A stretch of 62,994 bases of DNA, taken from IMG/VR virus record IMGVR_UViG_3300048839_001305, positions 1-62,994 of that record; one strand, written 5' to 3'. The translations under genes were made by a program, and so were the position numbers. The notes beneath the pieces are model-generated. The model searched no databases. It worked only from the letters and a program-made list of their open reading frames with translations, and had not been told where the DNA came from. This document shows, piece after piece, positions 1 to 7,880 of this stretch (position 1 is its first letter; the number at the start of each line of letters is the position of its first letter). Origin of the DNA: a virus.

Positions 1-2
1 TG

Positions 3-56
3 GACGTGACGACCGAGGCGGCCGTGGCCGATGGTGAGGTGACCGATGGCGAGTAA
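3..56 (+). CDS. C-terminal fragment of an upstream gene (partial)
   Basis: An open frame enters from the left edge and stops at TAA 54-56. It encodes only 17 visible residues, acidic and alanine-rich. It overlaps the start of the next gene by 11 bases, the spacing seen at many junctions in this window, which is the main reason to believe it. No function can be inferred. Confidence 0.4.
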   Translation, partial: DVTTEAAVADGEVTDGE

Positions 57-414
57 CCCGTTTGGCGAGTACGTCTGGGGCCGCGCGGCGGCCGAGGTCT
101 TCGGCGTGGCCGACGCCCCCGGCGTGTGGCGGGCCATCGCCCGCCACGGCGCGGAGTACCCCGGCAAGCTGGAGGTGGTCGAGATGGGCCGTCGCAAGAT
201 GGTGCCGCGCGACCAGCTGGAGCGCTTCACCGCCTGGTACAACGCCGGGCCGGGTCAGTACGGTGGCAAGCGCAAGCCGGCGGGCGAGGTGGGCGACGGG
301 CAGACCGAGACGGCCGCGCCCCTCGCGCCGGCCACGACGAAGGAGAAGGCGGCCGTCACCGACGCGCGGCGGGCCAGCCTGGCCCGGCAGATCGCGCGGT
401 TGACGGGGATGTAA
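46..414 (+). CDS. Small hypothetical protein, possible winged-helix DNA-binding fold
   Basis: 122 residues. ATG 46 is preceded by a good ribosome binding site (GAGGTGA). The N-terminal half (about 10-65) has a pattern of small helices followed by GRRKMVPRDQLERF, reminiscent of excisionase/MerR-type DNA-binding proteins in which a helix-turn-helix is followed by a short wing. The C-terminal half is low-complexity, rich in Ala, Thr and Arg, and probably disordered. No catalytic motif is visible. The DNA-binding reading is an inference. Confidence 0.6.
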   Translation: MASNPFGEYVWGRAAAEVFGVADAPGVWRAIARHGAEYPGKLEVVEMGRRKMVPRDQLERFTAWYNAGPGQYGGKRKPAGEVGDGQTETAAPLAPATTKEKAAVTDARRASLARQIARLTGM

Positions 415-420
415 GCAGGC

Positions 421-443
421 GACCGCCCGTGGTTGCGGCGGCC
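421..443 (+). repeat. Intergenic hairpin repeat, copy 1
   Basis: A 7-base stem (one mismatch) closes a 9-base loop CGTGGTTGC. The same 23-base element recurs at 1080-1102 with one base different. It lies 27 bases before ATG 471 and just upstream of its AGGAG ribosome binding site. Confidence 0.7.
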
Positions 444-470
444 GGAGTCAGTTGGTTCAGGAGTGTACCC

Positions 471-1073
471 ATGACAAAGAAGGACAGAGTAACCCCTCTC
501 CAGGCCGCCCGGCAGTATGCGGTCGAGCACCCGGAGTACGAAGGGCGCATCGAGGTGGCGGTGCTGCGACCGAAGGGCCGGGGCGGCTGGGGCGTGATGA
601 AGCAAAGCGTCACCGCCTGGGCGCGGGACGGCCAGGCGGTGCTGGCCAGGCGCGCGCGCATCTACGACGAACAGGCGCGCCGCAAGGTCTGGGGGCCGTG
701 GAACGGTCACTGCGTGGTCTGCGGCCGTGTGTATCTGGTTTCGTCCGTGGATTACGTTTACCGCGCCGACGAGCGGGCCGGGCAGCCGCTTGGCCCGGAG
801 AACGTCGCGGAGCGCGAGCGTTTCGTGCGCCAGTGGGGCAGCTATCTGCCCACGCTCAAGGAGCAGGGGCAGGGGGAGCCGGTGTACGCCCAACTGTGCT
901 CCATCGACAACGTCTGCGCCACGTGCGCCGAGGCGCTGGGCATGAGCGCCCGGACGTGTTGGCCGCGGGGGCAGGAAGTAAACGAGATCGAGTGCCGGCC
1001 GGCCGGGTTCGCCCCGAAGCCCGCGCCGCCCGTGGTCTACATCGACTTGACCAAGAACGAGACGAACGAGTAG
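471..1073 (+). CDS. Hypothetical protein with two CxxC pairs (possible zinc-binding)
   Basis: 200 residues from ATG 471, chosen over an upstream in-frame GTG because AGGAG lies about 9 bases before it and the extension would overlap the previous gene. The N-terminus (about 5-60) is basic and helical. Cysteine pairs HCVVC (about 83-87) and CATC (about 145-148) with nearby Cys and His suggest a zinc site. The C-terminus is Pro-rich. It belongs to a run of phage accessory genes and has no recognised family. Confidence 0.7.
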   Translation: MTKKDRVTPLQAARQYAVEHPEYEGRIEVAVLRPKGRGGWGVMKQSVTAWARDGQAVLARRARIYDEQARRKVWGPWNGHCVVCGRVYLVSSVDYVYRADERAGQPLGPENVAERERFVRQWGSYLPTLKEQGQGEPVYAQLCSIDNVCATCAEALGMSARTCWPRGQEVNEIECRPAGFAPKPAPPVVYIDLTKNETNE

Positions 1074-1079
1074 AGACAC

Positions 1080-1102
1080 GGCCGCCCGTGGTTGCGGCGG
1101 CC
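1080..1102 (+). repeat. Intergenic hairpin repeat, copy 2
   Basis: Perfect 7-base inverted repeat GGCCGCC/GGCGGCC around the loop CGTGGTTGC; 22 of 23 bases match 421-443. It sits 22 bases before ATG 1125. Neither copy has a T-tract, so a role as a classical rho-independent terminator is doubtful. Confidence 0.75.
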
Positions 1103-1124
1103 GAAAGGACGAAAGGGAACTGCG

Positions 1125-2009
1125 ATGACGACAGAGACGATGACCAACGAGACAACCAGGCTGGAAGAGTTGCTGGCGAAGGCCCGCGCGACGCGCGAAG
1201 CCCGGCGGCAACAGCAGGAGGCCGAGAAAGCGGCCGAGCAGGCCGAGTGGCAGCAGCCATTTGGCGAGGCCGTGGCCCGGGCGCGGGCCATCGTGGAACC
1301 GGCGCTGGGCGAGTGCGCCACCGAAGAGTACGACGGCAGCTACAGGCGCCTCCTCGTCATCCCCCGCGTCTGGAAGGGGCTGGTGACGTTCTACATGGAG
1401 ACGGGAAACGGCGGCATGTGGAAGCTTGCCGGCGCGAAAGCGACCTGCTACCTCGCCGGGCCGGATGAGTGGGAGTTGAGCGGCCCGCTGGCGTGGCTGG
1501 CGGCGATGGACGACCTGTTCCAGGAGCGGCGCAAAACTGCCCTGGAGTGTCGTACCGCGATCATGGACGCGACGCGCCACGAGACGGTCGCCCGCGAAAC
1601 CCACGCTCAACTGCTCGCGCTGGACGAGACACGGGCCGAAGAGTGGGACGCGCTACTCGCCGCGGCCCATGACCGCATCGCCGCCCGCGCGGCGGCCATG
1701 GACGCCTACGTCCAGGCGCTGGGCGAGTGGCGGTACAAGTACGAAGAGACCCTGGCGGACGACATCGAGCCGACCATCACCGATGGGGAGTACGAGTGGC
1801 ACAAGGTCTGGGCCGGACCGGAGCCGAAGCCGGGCTTGAACCTGGCGACGATCATGGAGTGGCGCTCGTCGCCGCTCCTGGTCGAGAGCAACTGGCGCGA
1901 GGAGCGCGGCCGTCCGGTGGCCTGCGCGATGGTCGAGGCGCTGGCCGACGAGCTGGCCGAGTATGCCGAGATGCTGACGGTCGGGAGGGGACATGAACAA
2001 CCGGGCTAA
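1125..2009 (+). CDS. Hypothetical protein, paralogue of 2202-3302
   Basis: 294 residues from ATG 1125. The start was chosen because the hairpin repeat at 1080-1102 lies just upstream and an in-frame start at 1092 lacks a ribosome binding site. The N-terminal 50 residues are charged and coiled-coil-like. Segments ARAIVEPALGEC, VWKGLVTFYM and RAEEWDALL...MDAYVQALGEW correspond to AREIVESALGPC, VWRGVVEFSI and RADEWNALA...VDAYIAALGDW in the gene at 2202, so the two are paralogues. No enzymatic motif is visible. The 3' end overlaps the next gene by 17 bases. Confidence 0.75.
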   Translation: MTTETMTNETTRLEELLAKARATREARRQQQEAEKAAEQAEWQQPFGEAVARARAIVEPALGECATEEYDGSYRRLLVIPRVWKGLVTFYMETGNGGMWKLAGAKATCYLAGPDEWELSGPLAWLAAMDDLFQERRKTALECRTAIMDATRHETVARETHAQLLALDETRAEEWDALLAAAHDRIAARAAAMDAYVQALGEWRYKYEETLADDIEPTITDGEYEWHKVWAGPEPKPGLNLATIMEWRSSPLLVESNWREERGRPVACAMVEALADELAEYAEMLTVGRGHEQPG

Positions 2010-2175
2010 CTGGTATCTGTATGGCCTGTCCGGCGGCATGGCCCTGATGCTGGTGGCGATAGTGGCGACGCGCTACCCGGCGGCGTGGGCGGCGTTTGCC
2101 CCGCTGAGCTTCGCGCTCAGCCTGGCCGCCGGCCGCGCGGCGCGCGAGGATGGCGTCGCCGCATTGCCGAGTTGA
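1993..2175 (+). CDS. Small membrane protein, two predicted transmembrane helices
   Basis: 60 residues. GGAGGG lies just before ATG 1993, inside the end of the previous gene. Two hydrophobic stretches, about 13-25 and 31-48, are separated by a short polar turn, which predicts a small double-pass membrane protein. One of about eleven tiny membrane proteins in the window; role unknown. Confidence 0.6.
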   Translation: MNNRANWYLYGLSGGMALMLVAIVATRYPAAWAAFAPLSFALSLAAGRAAREDGVAALPS

Positions 2176-2201
2176 GTCAATAGGTCAACAGGAGTAACCC
2201 C

Positions 2202-3302
2202 ATGTCAACAGCAACATTACCTGACAAGTTCGACGAGCTGGCCGCCCGCGTGGCGGCCGATGATGCCGAGCGGGAGCGAGCGCGGCGCGCGGAGTTGGCC
2301 GTCGAGCAGGTGCAGCAGGATGCGCTGCTCGCCACCGCCCGCGAGATTGTCGAGTCTGCCCTTGGCCCATGCGACGTCGTGCGCGAGTGGGGGTGGACTA
2401 ACCGTTTCCTCGTCAAACCCGTGGTTTGGCGAGGGGTGGTCGAGTTCTCTATCTGGGCGTATGACGGCCGGTGGTATTGTGGCAGGCACGGCCAGGATTC
2501 CGTGCCTGCTGACTGGGAAAATCTTGACGCGGCTCGGTTTCTAGTCCGGTTGCAGCGGAGCTTTGAAACTCGGTTGGCGCAGGACATCGGTTACGGAGTC
2601 GACCGTCTGACCGCGGCCCGCAGCCACGCCGCGGCGGCCGAGGCGCTGGCGGCACTCCTCAAGCTCGCCCCGGAGCGGGCGGACGAGTGGAACGCGCTGG
2701 CCGAGGAAGTCCGCGCCGGCATCGCCCAGCGCGAAGCGGCCGTGGACGCCTACATCGCCGCGCTGGGCGATTGGCGCGCAAAACGCCAGGGGTCACAAGA
2801 GTTCAATAAGGAGTTGCTGGCCGAGGCCCAGGCGCGGCTGGACAGGGAGTTTGAGCGCTGCGAGGCCAGCGTCTTCTACCGCGCCGTGGATGAGGATGGC
2901 GTCAACTGCATCCATGATAGCCGCATCTGGCTGCTCGACGCCGAAGATGCCCACGGCTATGCCGAACTCGGCGACGGCTACTACCGCGTGTTCGACAGCG
3001 GCCGCATCGAGGTGCGAAAGCTCTTCAACGTGGCCTGGATCGGCGCGCCTGTTCGCCAGCGGCTGATGGAGGCGGGCTATGGGCCGTGGCGGGCCACTGT
3101 CTACTTCGATGACATTGGCGAGAAGCTCTACGCCCTGCCGTGGGATGTAGAAGAAGCCCATCGCCTGCTGGACGACCGGCTGGAGCCGCTGGCGGAGGAG
3201 CCAGACCCCTACGACTTCGGCCTTGACGGCAACTGGACGGCCGCCGAGCGCGACCGCATCGAGGCCGCCGGACACACGGTTCGTTCCGACGAGCCGTTCT
3301 AG
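2202..3302 (+). CDS. Hypothetical protein, longer paralogue of 1125-2009
   Basis: 366 residues, ATG 2202 preceded by AGGAG. The first roughly 195 residues are related to the gene at 1125 (see there). The extra C-terminal portion (about 200-366) is mixed alpha/beta and acidic, with WLLDAEDAHGYAELGDGYYR and RVFDSGRIEVRKLF segments. Tandem duplication followed by divergence or C-terminal gain is the simplest explanation. No known domain recognised. Confidence 0.75.
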   Translation: MSTATLPDKFDELAARVAADDAERERARRAELAVEQVQQDALLATAREIVESALGPCDVVREWGWTNRFLVKPVVWRGVVEFSIWAYDGRWYCGRHGQDSVPADWENLDAARFLVRLQRSFETRLAQDIGYGVDRLTAARSHAAAAEALAALLKLAPERADEWNALAEEVRAGIAQREAAVDAYIAALGDWRAKRQGSQEFNKELLAEAQARLDREFERCEASVFYRAVDEDGVNCIHDSRIWLLDAEDAHGYAELGDGYYRVFDSGRIEVRKLFNVAWIGAPVRQRLMEAGYGPWRATVYFDDIGEKLYALPWDVEEAHRLLDDRLEPLAEEPDPYDFGLDGNWTAAERDRIEAAGHTVRSDEPF

Positions 3303-3319
3303 CGGAGAGGGAAGCATTA

Positions 3320-3348
3320 GCCCCCGGCCGTCGGAAGCGACCGGGGGC
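3320..3348 (+). terminator. GC hairpin after the paralogue pair
   Basis: Arms GCCCCCG and CGGGGGC with an inner GTCG/CGAC stem capped by GAAG form a strong extended hairpin just after stop 3302. A second inverted repeat, GGCGGG (3351-3356) and CCCGCC (3367-3372), follows. There is no U-tract, so it may be a terminator assisted by other factors or an RNA-processing signal. Confidence 0.45.
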
Positions 3349-3406
3349 CGGGCGGGGGTAGAGCCTCCCGCCTGTGTCGCAGTATACAACAAGTTGAGGT
3401 AGAGCA

Positions 3407-3589
3407 ATGAATCCGTATGTGGTGTGGTTCTTGATTCTGATCGCCGTCTTCCCCCTGACCGGCTTCCTGCTGGTGACGGTGGGCCAGCCGGTACGGCCGT
3501 TGGGCCATCTACTCAAGGCATCGGGTTTTTGGACGCTGGTGGTGTGGGTCGTGCTGGCGGCCGTCTTCGTCTGGGGGGCCGCGCAATGA
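3407..3589 (+). CDS. Small membrane protein, two transmembrane helices
   Basis: 60 residues. Hydrophobic segments at about 5-25 and 40-57 flank a short polar loop, predicting a double-pass inner-membrane protein. TGA 3587-3589 overlaps ATG 3586 of the next gene (ATGA junction), so the two are probably translationally coupled. No family recognised. Confidence 0.6.
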   Translation: MNPYVVWFLILIAVFPLTGFLLVTVGQPVRPLGHLLKASGFWTLVVWVVLAAVFVWGAAQ

Positions 3590-3807
3590 CGCAACAGACC
3601 GAGCGCGTCCGCAACGCCATCAACGGCCTTCTGAGGCGCAACCGCCGCACGGAGGGTGTCGAGGTCGAGGAAATGTACATGAGCCGGGAACTGTTCGTCG
3701 CCCGGCTGCGGCAGCCCAAGATCATCGAGGGCCGGTACATCGACGTAGACAAGACGGTGGACATGGCCGACCTGTTTGAGATGCATGACGCGGAGGCGGG
3801 GCGTTAG
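3586..3807 (+). CDS. Small hypothetical protein
   Basis: 73 residues beginning at the ATGA junction with the preceding membrane protein. Basic N-terminal half and acidic C-terminal half, with no recognised motif. The start was chosen over upstream in-frame codons because of the overlap typical of this genome. Confidence 0.6.
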   Translation: MTQQTERVRNAINGLLRRNRRTEGVEVEEMYMSRELFVARLRQPKIIEGRYIDVDKTVDMADLFEMHDAEAGR

Positions 3808-3938
3808 GCCCCACGCCACTTGCCGGGGAAGGCCCGCTGCCCGGCCCGTGACGGGGGCAACGATGGAACCGACCTCTACGCCGGGATAGGCCCCGGCACC
3901 GTCGGCCGGGCCGCACAGGTCGAGCGAGGGAACGAGCA
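3808..3938 (+). other. Intergenic spacer with a hairpin
   Basis: 131 bases without a convincing gene. GCCGGG (3880-3885) can pair with CCCGGC (3892-3897). The spacer is GC-rich and no promoter boxes are evident. Confidence 0.4.
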
Positions 3939-4151
3939 ATGGACAACGTGAAGCAACTAAGAAAGTCACTATCGAAGGCCGAGGCCACCTTGCGCCGGGC
4001 GCAGGCGGCGTACTCGACGTGCCTCCTGGCGAGCGACCACGCCGGCTGCGCGGCCGAGCAGGACACGCTGGCCCGCGCCGAGCGCGAGGTCAATGCCCTG
4101 CGGCACAAGATGGCCGAGGCCGAACGCCAGGCCGGGCGGAGGATGGCCTGA
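3939..4151 (+). CDS. Small coiled-coil protein
   Basis: 70 residues, almost entirely amphipathic helix with heptad-like spacing of Leu/Ala and many Arg/Glu; two Cys in the middle. GAGGGA precedes ATG 3939. The stop overlaps the next start (TGATG), indicating translational coupling. Function unknown. Confidence 0.6.
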   Translation: MDNVKQLRKSLSKAEATLRRAQAAYSTCLLASDHAGCAAEQDTLARAEREVNALRHKMAEAERQAGRRMA

Positions 4152-4543
4152 TGGACACGAGCAACGTCTGCGCCCGCTGCGCCGGGCCGGGGGCCAACAC
4201 CTACTCCGGCGACGAGTGGACGCACTATTACATGGGTGACTGCATCGAGCATCTACGCCGCCGCGCCGAGGCGGCCGAGCTTTCGGCAAGCCGCAACCGG
4301 GGAGCGCTGTGGGACGAGCACCAAAGACTCCAGGCGGCCGAGGCGAAGGTGGCCGAGTTGGAAGACAAGCTCGCCCGGCAAACGTTTGTGACGGACCGAC
4401 GGCCGCCGGAGGGCGAGCCGGTCGAGGTGCTGCTCGTCGCCCAATGGGAGCCGCGAATTGTGCCGGAGGCTCGCGGCCGTTGGCGCGACCGGCGATACGA
4501 GACGCTGAGCGGCGTACTGGGCTGGCGGCCCAAACAGGAGTAA
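4151..4543 (+). CDS. Hypothetical protein with CxxC motif and DUF551-like C-terminus
   Basis: 130 residues from ATG 4151. An N-terminal CARC and a later Cys may form a small zinc site. Residues about 40-80 are coiled-coil. The C-terminal RRPPEGEPVEVLLV followed by a terminal GWRP resembles the DUF551 pattern common in phage accessory genes (a PPEGxxVLV strand and a C-terminal W-x-P). The family call is from memory and tentative. Confidence 0.6.
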   Translation: MDTSNVCARCAGPGANTYSGDEWTHYYMGDCIEHLRRRAEAAELSASRNRGALWDEHQRLQAAEAKVAELEDKLARQTFVTDRRPPEGEPVEVLLVAQWEPRIVPEARGRWRDRRYETLSGVLGWRPKQE

Positions 4544-4550
4544 TGACGCC

Positions 4551-4970
4551 ATGACCAAGAAAATCTACGATGAATTGACGGAAGACCAGTTATCTGTTCT
4601 CTACAAAGCGCGTTTTATGCAGGACTACCCTGACAGGTCTCTTCTGTTCCGGCGAATATTCAAGCTCGACGACGCGCTGAAAGAGGCCCGCACCTGGCAT
4701 CCCATGACGGAACCCCCACCCTCCAGCGAGCCGGCTTACCTTGTGGCCGCCTGGAGCGGCGACGAGTGGTATTACACCACGGCCTATTGGCACAAGTACC
4801 ACGACCTGATCGACGATGAGGAAAGCGTCGGCCGGTTTATGACCGGCGAGTATGAGTGGTTCCAATTCGAGGGCCAAGAACCCTATCCGTTCGACGCATC
4901 CAGATACTCGCTCTGGCGCGCGATCCACAACGAACCGCCGCCGCCCAACCCGACCGAGTACGTGCGATGA
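4551..4970 (+). CDS. DUF551-like hypothetical phage protein
   Basis: 139 residues, ATG 4551 with AGGAG upstream. TWHPMTEPPPSSEPAYLVAA, then WYYTTAYWHK and a C-terminal LWRAIHNEPPPP, follow the DUF551-like layout: a W-x-P strand, a variable core and a closing W...PP. It lies beside another such protein (4151-4543). It ends in an ATGA overlap with the next gene. The molecular role of this family is unknown. Confidence 0.6.
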   Translation: MTKKIYDELTEDQLSVLYKARFMQDYPDRSLLFRRIFKLDDALKEARTWHPMTEPPPSSEPAYLVAAWSGDEWYYTTAYWHKYHDLIDDEESVGRFMTGEYEWFQFEGQEPYPFDASRYSLWRAIHNEPPPPNPTEYVR

Positions 4971-5182
4971 CCCGCCAAACCCGCCCTTCGTACACACGGT
5001 CGCGGCCAAAGGCCGAACGTTGCGGGAAATGCGGCAAGATGACGCCGTTGGACAAGCTCTATTGCCAGAAAAGCGCCGATGACCTCTTTCTCGTAACCGA
5101 ACCGGCGGTTTGCGTGGAGTGCCTTCAGGTGATAGAGGCCGCGCAGCGGGTGGCCACGGCGGAGGAGACGGAGACACCATGA
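4967..5182 (+). CDS. Small zinc-finger-like protein
   Basis: 71 residues starting at the ATGA junction. RCGKCGK (about 18-24) and AVCVECL (about 46-52) give two CxxC knuckles with spacing compatible with one treble-clef or zinc-ribbon zinc site. The N-terminus is basic, so nucleic-acid binding is possible. The stop overlaps ATG 5179. Confidence 0.6.
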   Translation: MTRQTRPSYTRSRPKAERCGKCGKMTPLDKLYCQKSADDLFLVTEPAVCVECLQVIEAAQRVATAEETETP

Positions 5183-6195
5183 GATGGTATGACGTGAATA
5201 TCGCTGGTCGCTATGAGGGTAAGCCGCGCGAGGTCAACGAGACCGTGCAGGCCCGCAACGAGGAGCTGGCGGTGAAGAAGGCCGTGGCGGCCGAGCTTGA
5301 CCGCCCTGACTGGAGCGAAATTGTGTGGGACTTCTCCGACGGCGGGCGGATGGTTATCACCGTTCAGGATGACGAGGATGGTTATAAGACGCTCAAGACC
5401 AAGCACACCTCGCTGTACGATCTGGTCACCGAAGTGACCGACGGAGCGCGACTGTCGCGGCTGGCCGGCGCGCCGGAGTTGCCGGGCCTGTCGGATGGCT
5501 CCGCGGCCGAAGGCAACGCCGCCTCGCCCCGGCGTCTACCATCCCGCTTCTTCCGGGTGACGTTGCGCGGCGAGACGCCCGACGGCTACCAAGTGTCACA
5601 CGCCTCGACGTACCGGGCGTGGACGCATGATGGAGCATTGGTCAGGGCGATGGAAGCGGCGCTCGACGTTCGGCCCGGCGACGGCCGTTGGGTCAAGGGC
5701 TTCGCCGGCCCGGCGCTTAGCCCGCGCCTGAAGCACGGCCAGTTGTTTCTGGAGCTTATCGGCCCACCCGGCCCGAAGCGCGGCCTGACGGTGAAGGGCA
5801 GCACGCTATGGGACATCGTGGAGGAGGTCAGCCCGCCGTCATGGGCCACGCCGGACGCCGCACCTGACGCCTACCAGCGGCAAGTGCTGGCGACGTGGGG
5901 CGCGGCCGGCGGCTCCTTCACCGCGCAGCTCCTTCCCGCCGTGCTGGGCCTGGTTGGCGAGGCAGGCGAGGTGGCCGACCTTATCAAGAAGCAACTTTTC
6001 AAGCCGGGCACGGTGCGCGACAACGCGGCCGTCATTGATGAACTGGCCGACGTGGCCTACTACCTGGCCGTCTTGGCGTCGCTCTACGGGGTGACGTTCG
6101 ACGGGCTGTTCGCTCATCTGGCCGGGAAGCTGGCCGGTGGGCACGGCTGGGTAAACCCGTCGAATTCGACGGGTTTGGAGGTGGGTCATGAGTGA
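5179..6195 (+). CDS. MazG-like nucleotide pyrophosphohydrolase with N-terminal extension
   Basis: 338 residues. The C-terminal part (about 230-325) carries the MazG signature: LGLVGEAGEVADLIKK followed by DELADVAYYLAVL, supplying the paired acidic residues (ExxE and ExxD) that bind magnesium in all-alpha NTP pyrophosphatases. Such enzymes hydrolyse (d)NTPs to NMP and PPi, and phage versions may adjust nucleotide or alarmone pools. The first roughly 220 residues contain two similar segments (VxDxxDGGRMVITV-like and RVTLRGETPDGYQV-like) of unknown function. The last codons contain a perfect 24-base palindrome. Confidence 0.75.
   Translation: MRWYDVNIAGRYEGKPREVNETVQARNEELAVKKAVAAELDRPDWSEIVWDFSDGGRMVITVQDDEDGYKTLKTKHTSLYDLVTEVTDGARLSRLAGAPELPGLSDGSAAEGNAASPRRLPSRFFRVTLRGETPDGYQVSHASTYRAWTHDGALVRAMEAALDVRPGDGRWVKGFAGPALSPRLKHGQLFLELIGPPGPKRGLTVKGSTLWDIVEEVSPPSWATPDAAPDAYQRQVLATWGAAGGSFTAQLLPAVLGLVGEAGEVADLIKKQLFKPGTVRDNAAVIDELADVAYYLAVLASLYGVTFDGLFAHLAGKLAGGHGWVNPSNSTGLEVGHE
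6153..6176. promoter_or_regulatory. Perfect 24-base palindrome inside the MazG-like gene
   Basis: AAACCCGTCGAA is followed directly by its exact reverse complement TTCGACGGGTTT. It spans codons near the 3' end of the MazG-like gene, 11 bases before ATG 6188. As DNA it could be an operator for a dimeric repressor; as RNA a hairpin next to the following ribosome binding site (GGAGG at 6177). Confidence 0.5.
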
Positions 6196-6520
6196 GTTGA
6201 AAAAGCCCCGGCCCAAAACCAGACGGGCTTACGACTACAACGAGTGCCGGGACTGGCTCGAAGTCAAGTACGGCTATGACGAGCGTGACTATGCCCGCAG
6301 GTATGACGATGGCGGCCATGACGCAACCGCTCCCTACCGGGACTTCTGGCACTTTGTCCTCGACATGGAGCAGGTTCATAACGGTTGCTACATCACCATA
6401 AAGGAGGATTGGCTGGAGGATGCGGAGCCGTGGCAACAGGAGATCGTCAACCACTACCTCAGGCACTTCGGGCGCGTTGTTGACGGTATCCGTCAGGCCG
6501 CGTTCTGGGTAGAGTGGTAA
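6188..6520 (+). CDS. Hypothetical protein
   Basis: 110 residues, overlapping the MazG-like gene by 8 bases, with GGAGG 6177-6181 as ribosome binding site. Highly charged and rich in Tyr, Trp and Asp. No recognised domain. Less GC-rich than its neighbours. Confidence 0.6.
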   Translation: MSELKKPRPKTRRAYDYNECRDWLEVKYGYDERDYARRYDDGGHDATAPYRDFWHFVLDMEQVHNGCYITIKEDWLEDAEPWQQEIVNHYLRHFGRVVDGIRQAAFWVEW

Positions 6521-6556
6521 CAGTCACAAGGCCGACAACCGACAACGGAGAAATCA

Positions 6557-7168
6557 ATGACTAGTGACAATTTCAAACATCCCTACATGGCCGTCGCTTG
6601 CCCCTCCTGCGGGGCAAAGGCCGGCGGCTGGTGCAAGCGGCCGTCGGGCCACAGCGGGCCGTTCGTGGCCTTCCACGCGGCGCGGCGGAAGGCGGCCGAG
6701 GAGGCCGCAACTCAGGCCGAGGGGCAGGGGGAGAGCGTCGCCCTCGTCACCCAGACCGTGCCCGGTACGCTGTCCTGGGCAGTGGAAACCCATATCCGCG
6801 TCAAGGCGGAGCAGCGCGAGGCGCTGTGCTTCGTCCGGTTAGGCGACTTCTACGAGACGTTCAACGACGACGCCATCCTGACGGCCGCGGCGCTAGACGT
6901 GGTATTGACCAGCCGGCCGTTGGGGCAGGGGCAGCGTATGCCCATGACCGGCTTTCCCGCGCACGCCGGCGAGAACTACTTCGCCCGGCTGCTGGCTGCG
7001 GGTCACAAACTGGCGGTGATCGAGCCGGACGGGGCGGCGCGGACGCTGACGGCGGCCGTGGCGACTGTATCCGAGACGGTTGAAGCCGAGCCACTGGTGC
7101 TGTTCCTGTCTGTGCCGAAAGAAGCCATTGCCGGCCGCGGCGTGCCGGTGCAACTGGCGTTGTTTTAG
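6557..7168 (+). CDS. Zinc finger plus stand-alone MutS domain I protein
   Basis: 203 residues, ATG 6557 with GGAG upstream. Residues 15-40 (CPSCGAKAGGWC...H...H) form a small zinc-binding module seen in many phage proteins. Residues 85-157 match the mismatch-recognition domain I of MutS: FVRLGDFYETFNDDA, LDVVLTSRP, MPMTGFPAHAGENYFARLL and LAVIEP. The Phe-x-Glu pair that contacts mismatched DNA in MutS is kept (Phe98-Tyr99-Glu100). The connector, lever, clamp and ATPase domains are all missing, so it cannot act as a normal MutS. A role in recognising distorted DNA is inferred. Confidence 0.75.
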   Translation: MTSDNFKHPYMAVACPSCGAKAGGWCKRPSGHSGPFVAFHAARRKAAEEAATQAEGQGESVALVTQTVPGTLSWAVETHIRVKAEQREALCFVRLGDFYETFNDDAILTAAALDVVLTSRPLGQGQRMPMTGFPAHAGENYFARLLAAGHKLAVIEPDGAARTLTAAVATVSETVEAEPLVLFLSVPKEAIAGRGVPVQLALF

Positions 7169-7193
7169 GAATTTAGAGAGACGCGAGGGAATG

Positions 7194-7880
7194 ATGGCAC
7201 GCCAAAGCGACATAGCGTTGCAGCGCCAACTGAGAGAACGGTTGGTCGCAGCAGGGTACGAGAGACCATTGGATATTCGATATATCCGGCACGAGAACGG
7301 TAAACACCTTGATGCCGCTGTGTTCTATCGCGGCACTGCCCCGGTAGCCATTTTCACTACTGACGGCGAAACCTGGAGCCGGCAGAGCGATTCGGCCGCC
7401 GGACTGGAGCTTAGCGCAGGAGAACAGCCGGCACCATCGCGAGGTGAGAGTCGGGCGCCCCATGAACCCATCGAGCGCGTAGCCGATGCGTTCATGGGCA
7501 TCCATGCGCTAATTGGCGATCTGATTAAGAGGCTGACACACCTCGATGAGCAGAGTGAGGGCGCGGCGCTTTCGGCCTCACTCACCGTCACACGCTTCGG
7601 AGGCGTTCCGGTGCTGGTGGATAAGAGCTTTACCCCGGAGCGCGATTTGGCGTGGCGCAGCACCGAACACACTCCGCTGTGGAGTCTGTATTGGCGCGAG
7701 CCAGTAGCCGCCGGATGCGACTCAGTGTCCTGGTTCGTCTCGCTTGACAAGGGCGCGGACGGCCCACTGCACCTGCACGTGCGCCGGGTGCGCGACCGTG
7801 GGCGAAGGGCAGTCACGGACTGGATGATCGAGGTGGACGGGCTAGAAGAAGTCGCGGCCGACCAGGGACAAACATCATGA
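7194..7880 (+). CDS. Hypothetical protein
   Basis: 228 residues. Two ATGs lie in tandem (7191, 7194); 7194 gives better spacing from GAGGG. The C-terminal half reads as beta-rich (LTVTRFGGVPVLVDKSF, LYWREPVAAG, SWFVSLDKG). The middle is low-complexity. It overlaps the ParB-like gene by 4 bases (ATGA) and may be co-translated with it. No family recognised. Confidence 0.65.
   Translation: MARQSDIALQRQLRERLVAAGYERPLDIRYIRHENGKHLDAAVFYRGTAPVAIFTTDGETWSRQSDSAAGLELSAGEQPAPSRGESRAPHEPIERVADAFMGIHALIGDLIKRLTHLDEQSEGAALSASLTVTRFGGVPVLVDKSFTPERDLAWRSTEHTPLWSLYWREPVAAGCDSVSWFVSLDKGADGPLHLHVRRVRDRGRRAVTDWMIEVDGLEEVAADQGQTS

Noticed and set aside
126-470. Upstream extension of the gene at 471
   Set aside because: The open frame continues left, but it would overlap the whole gene at 46-414 and has no ribosome binding site, whereas ATG 471 has AGGAG.
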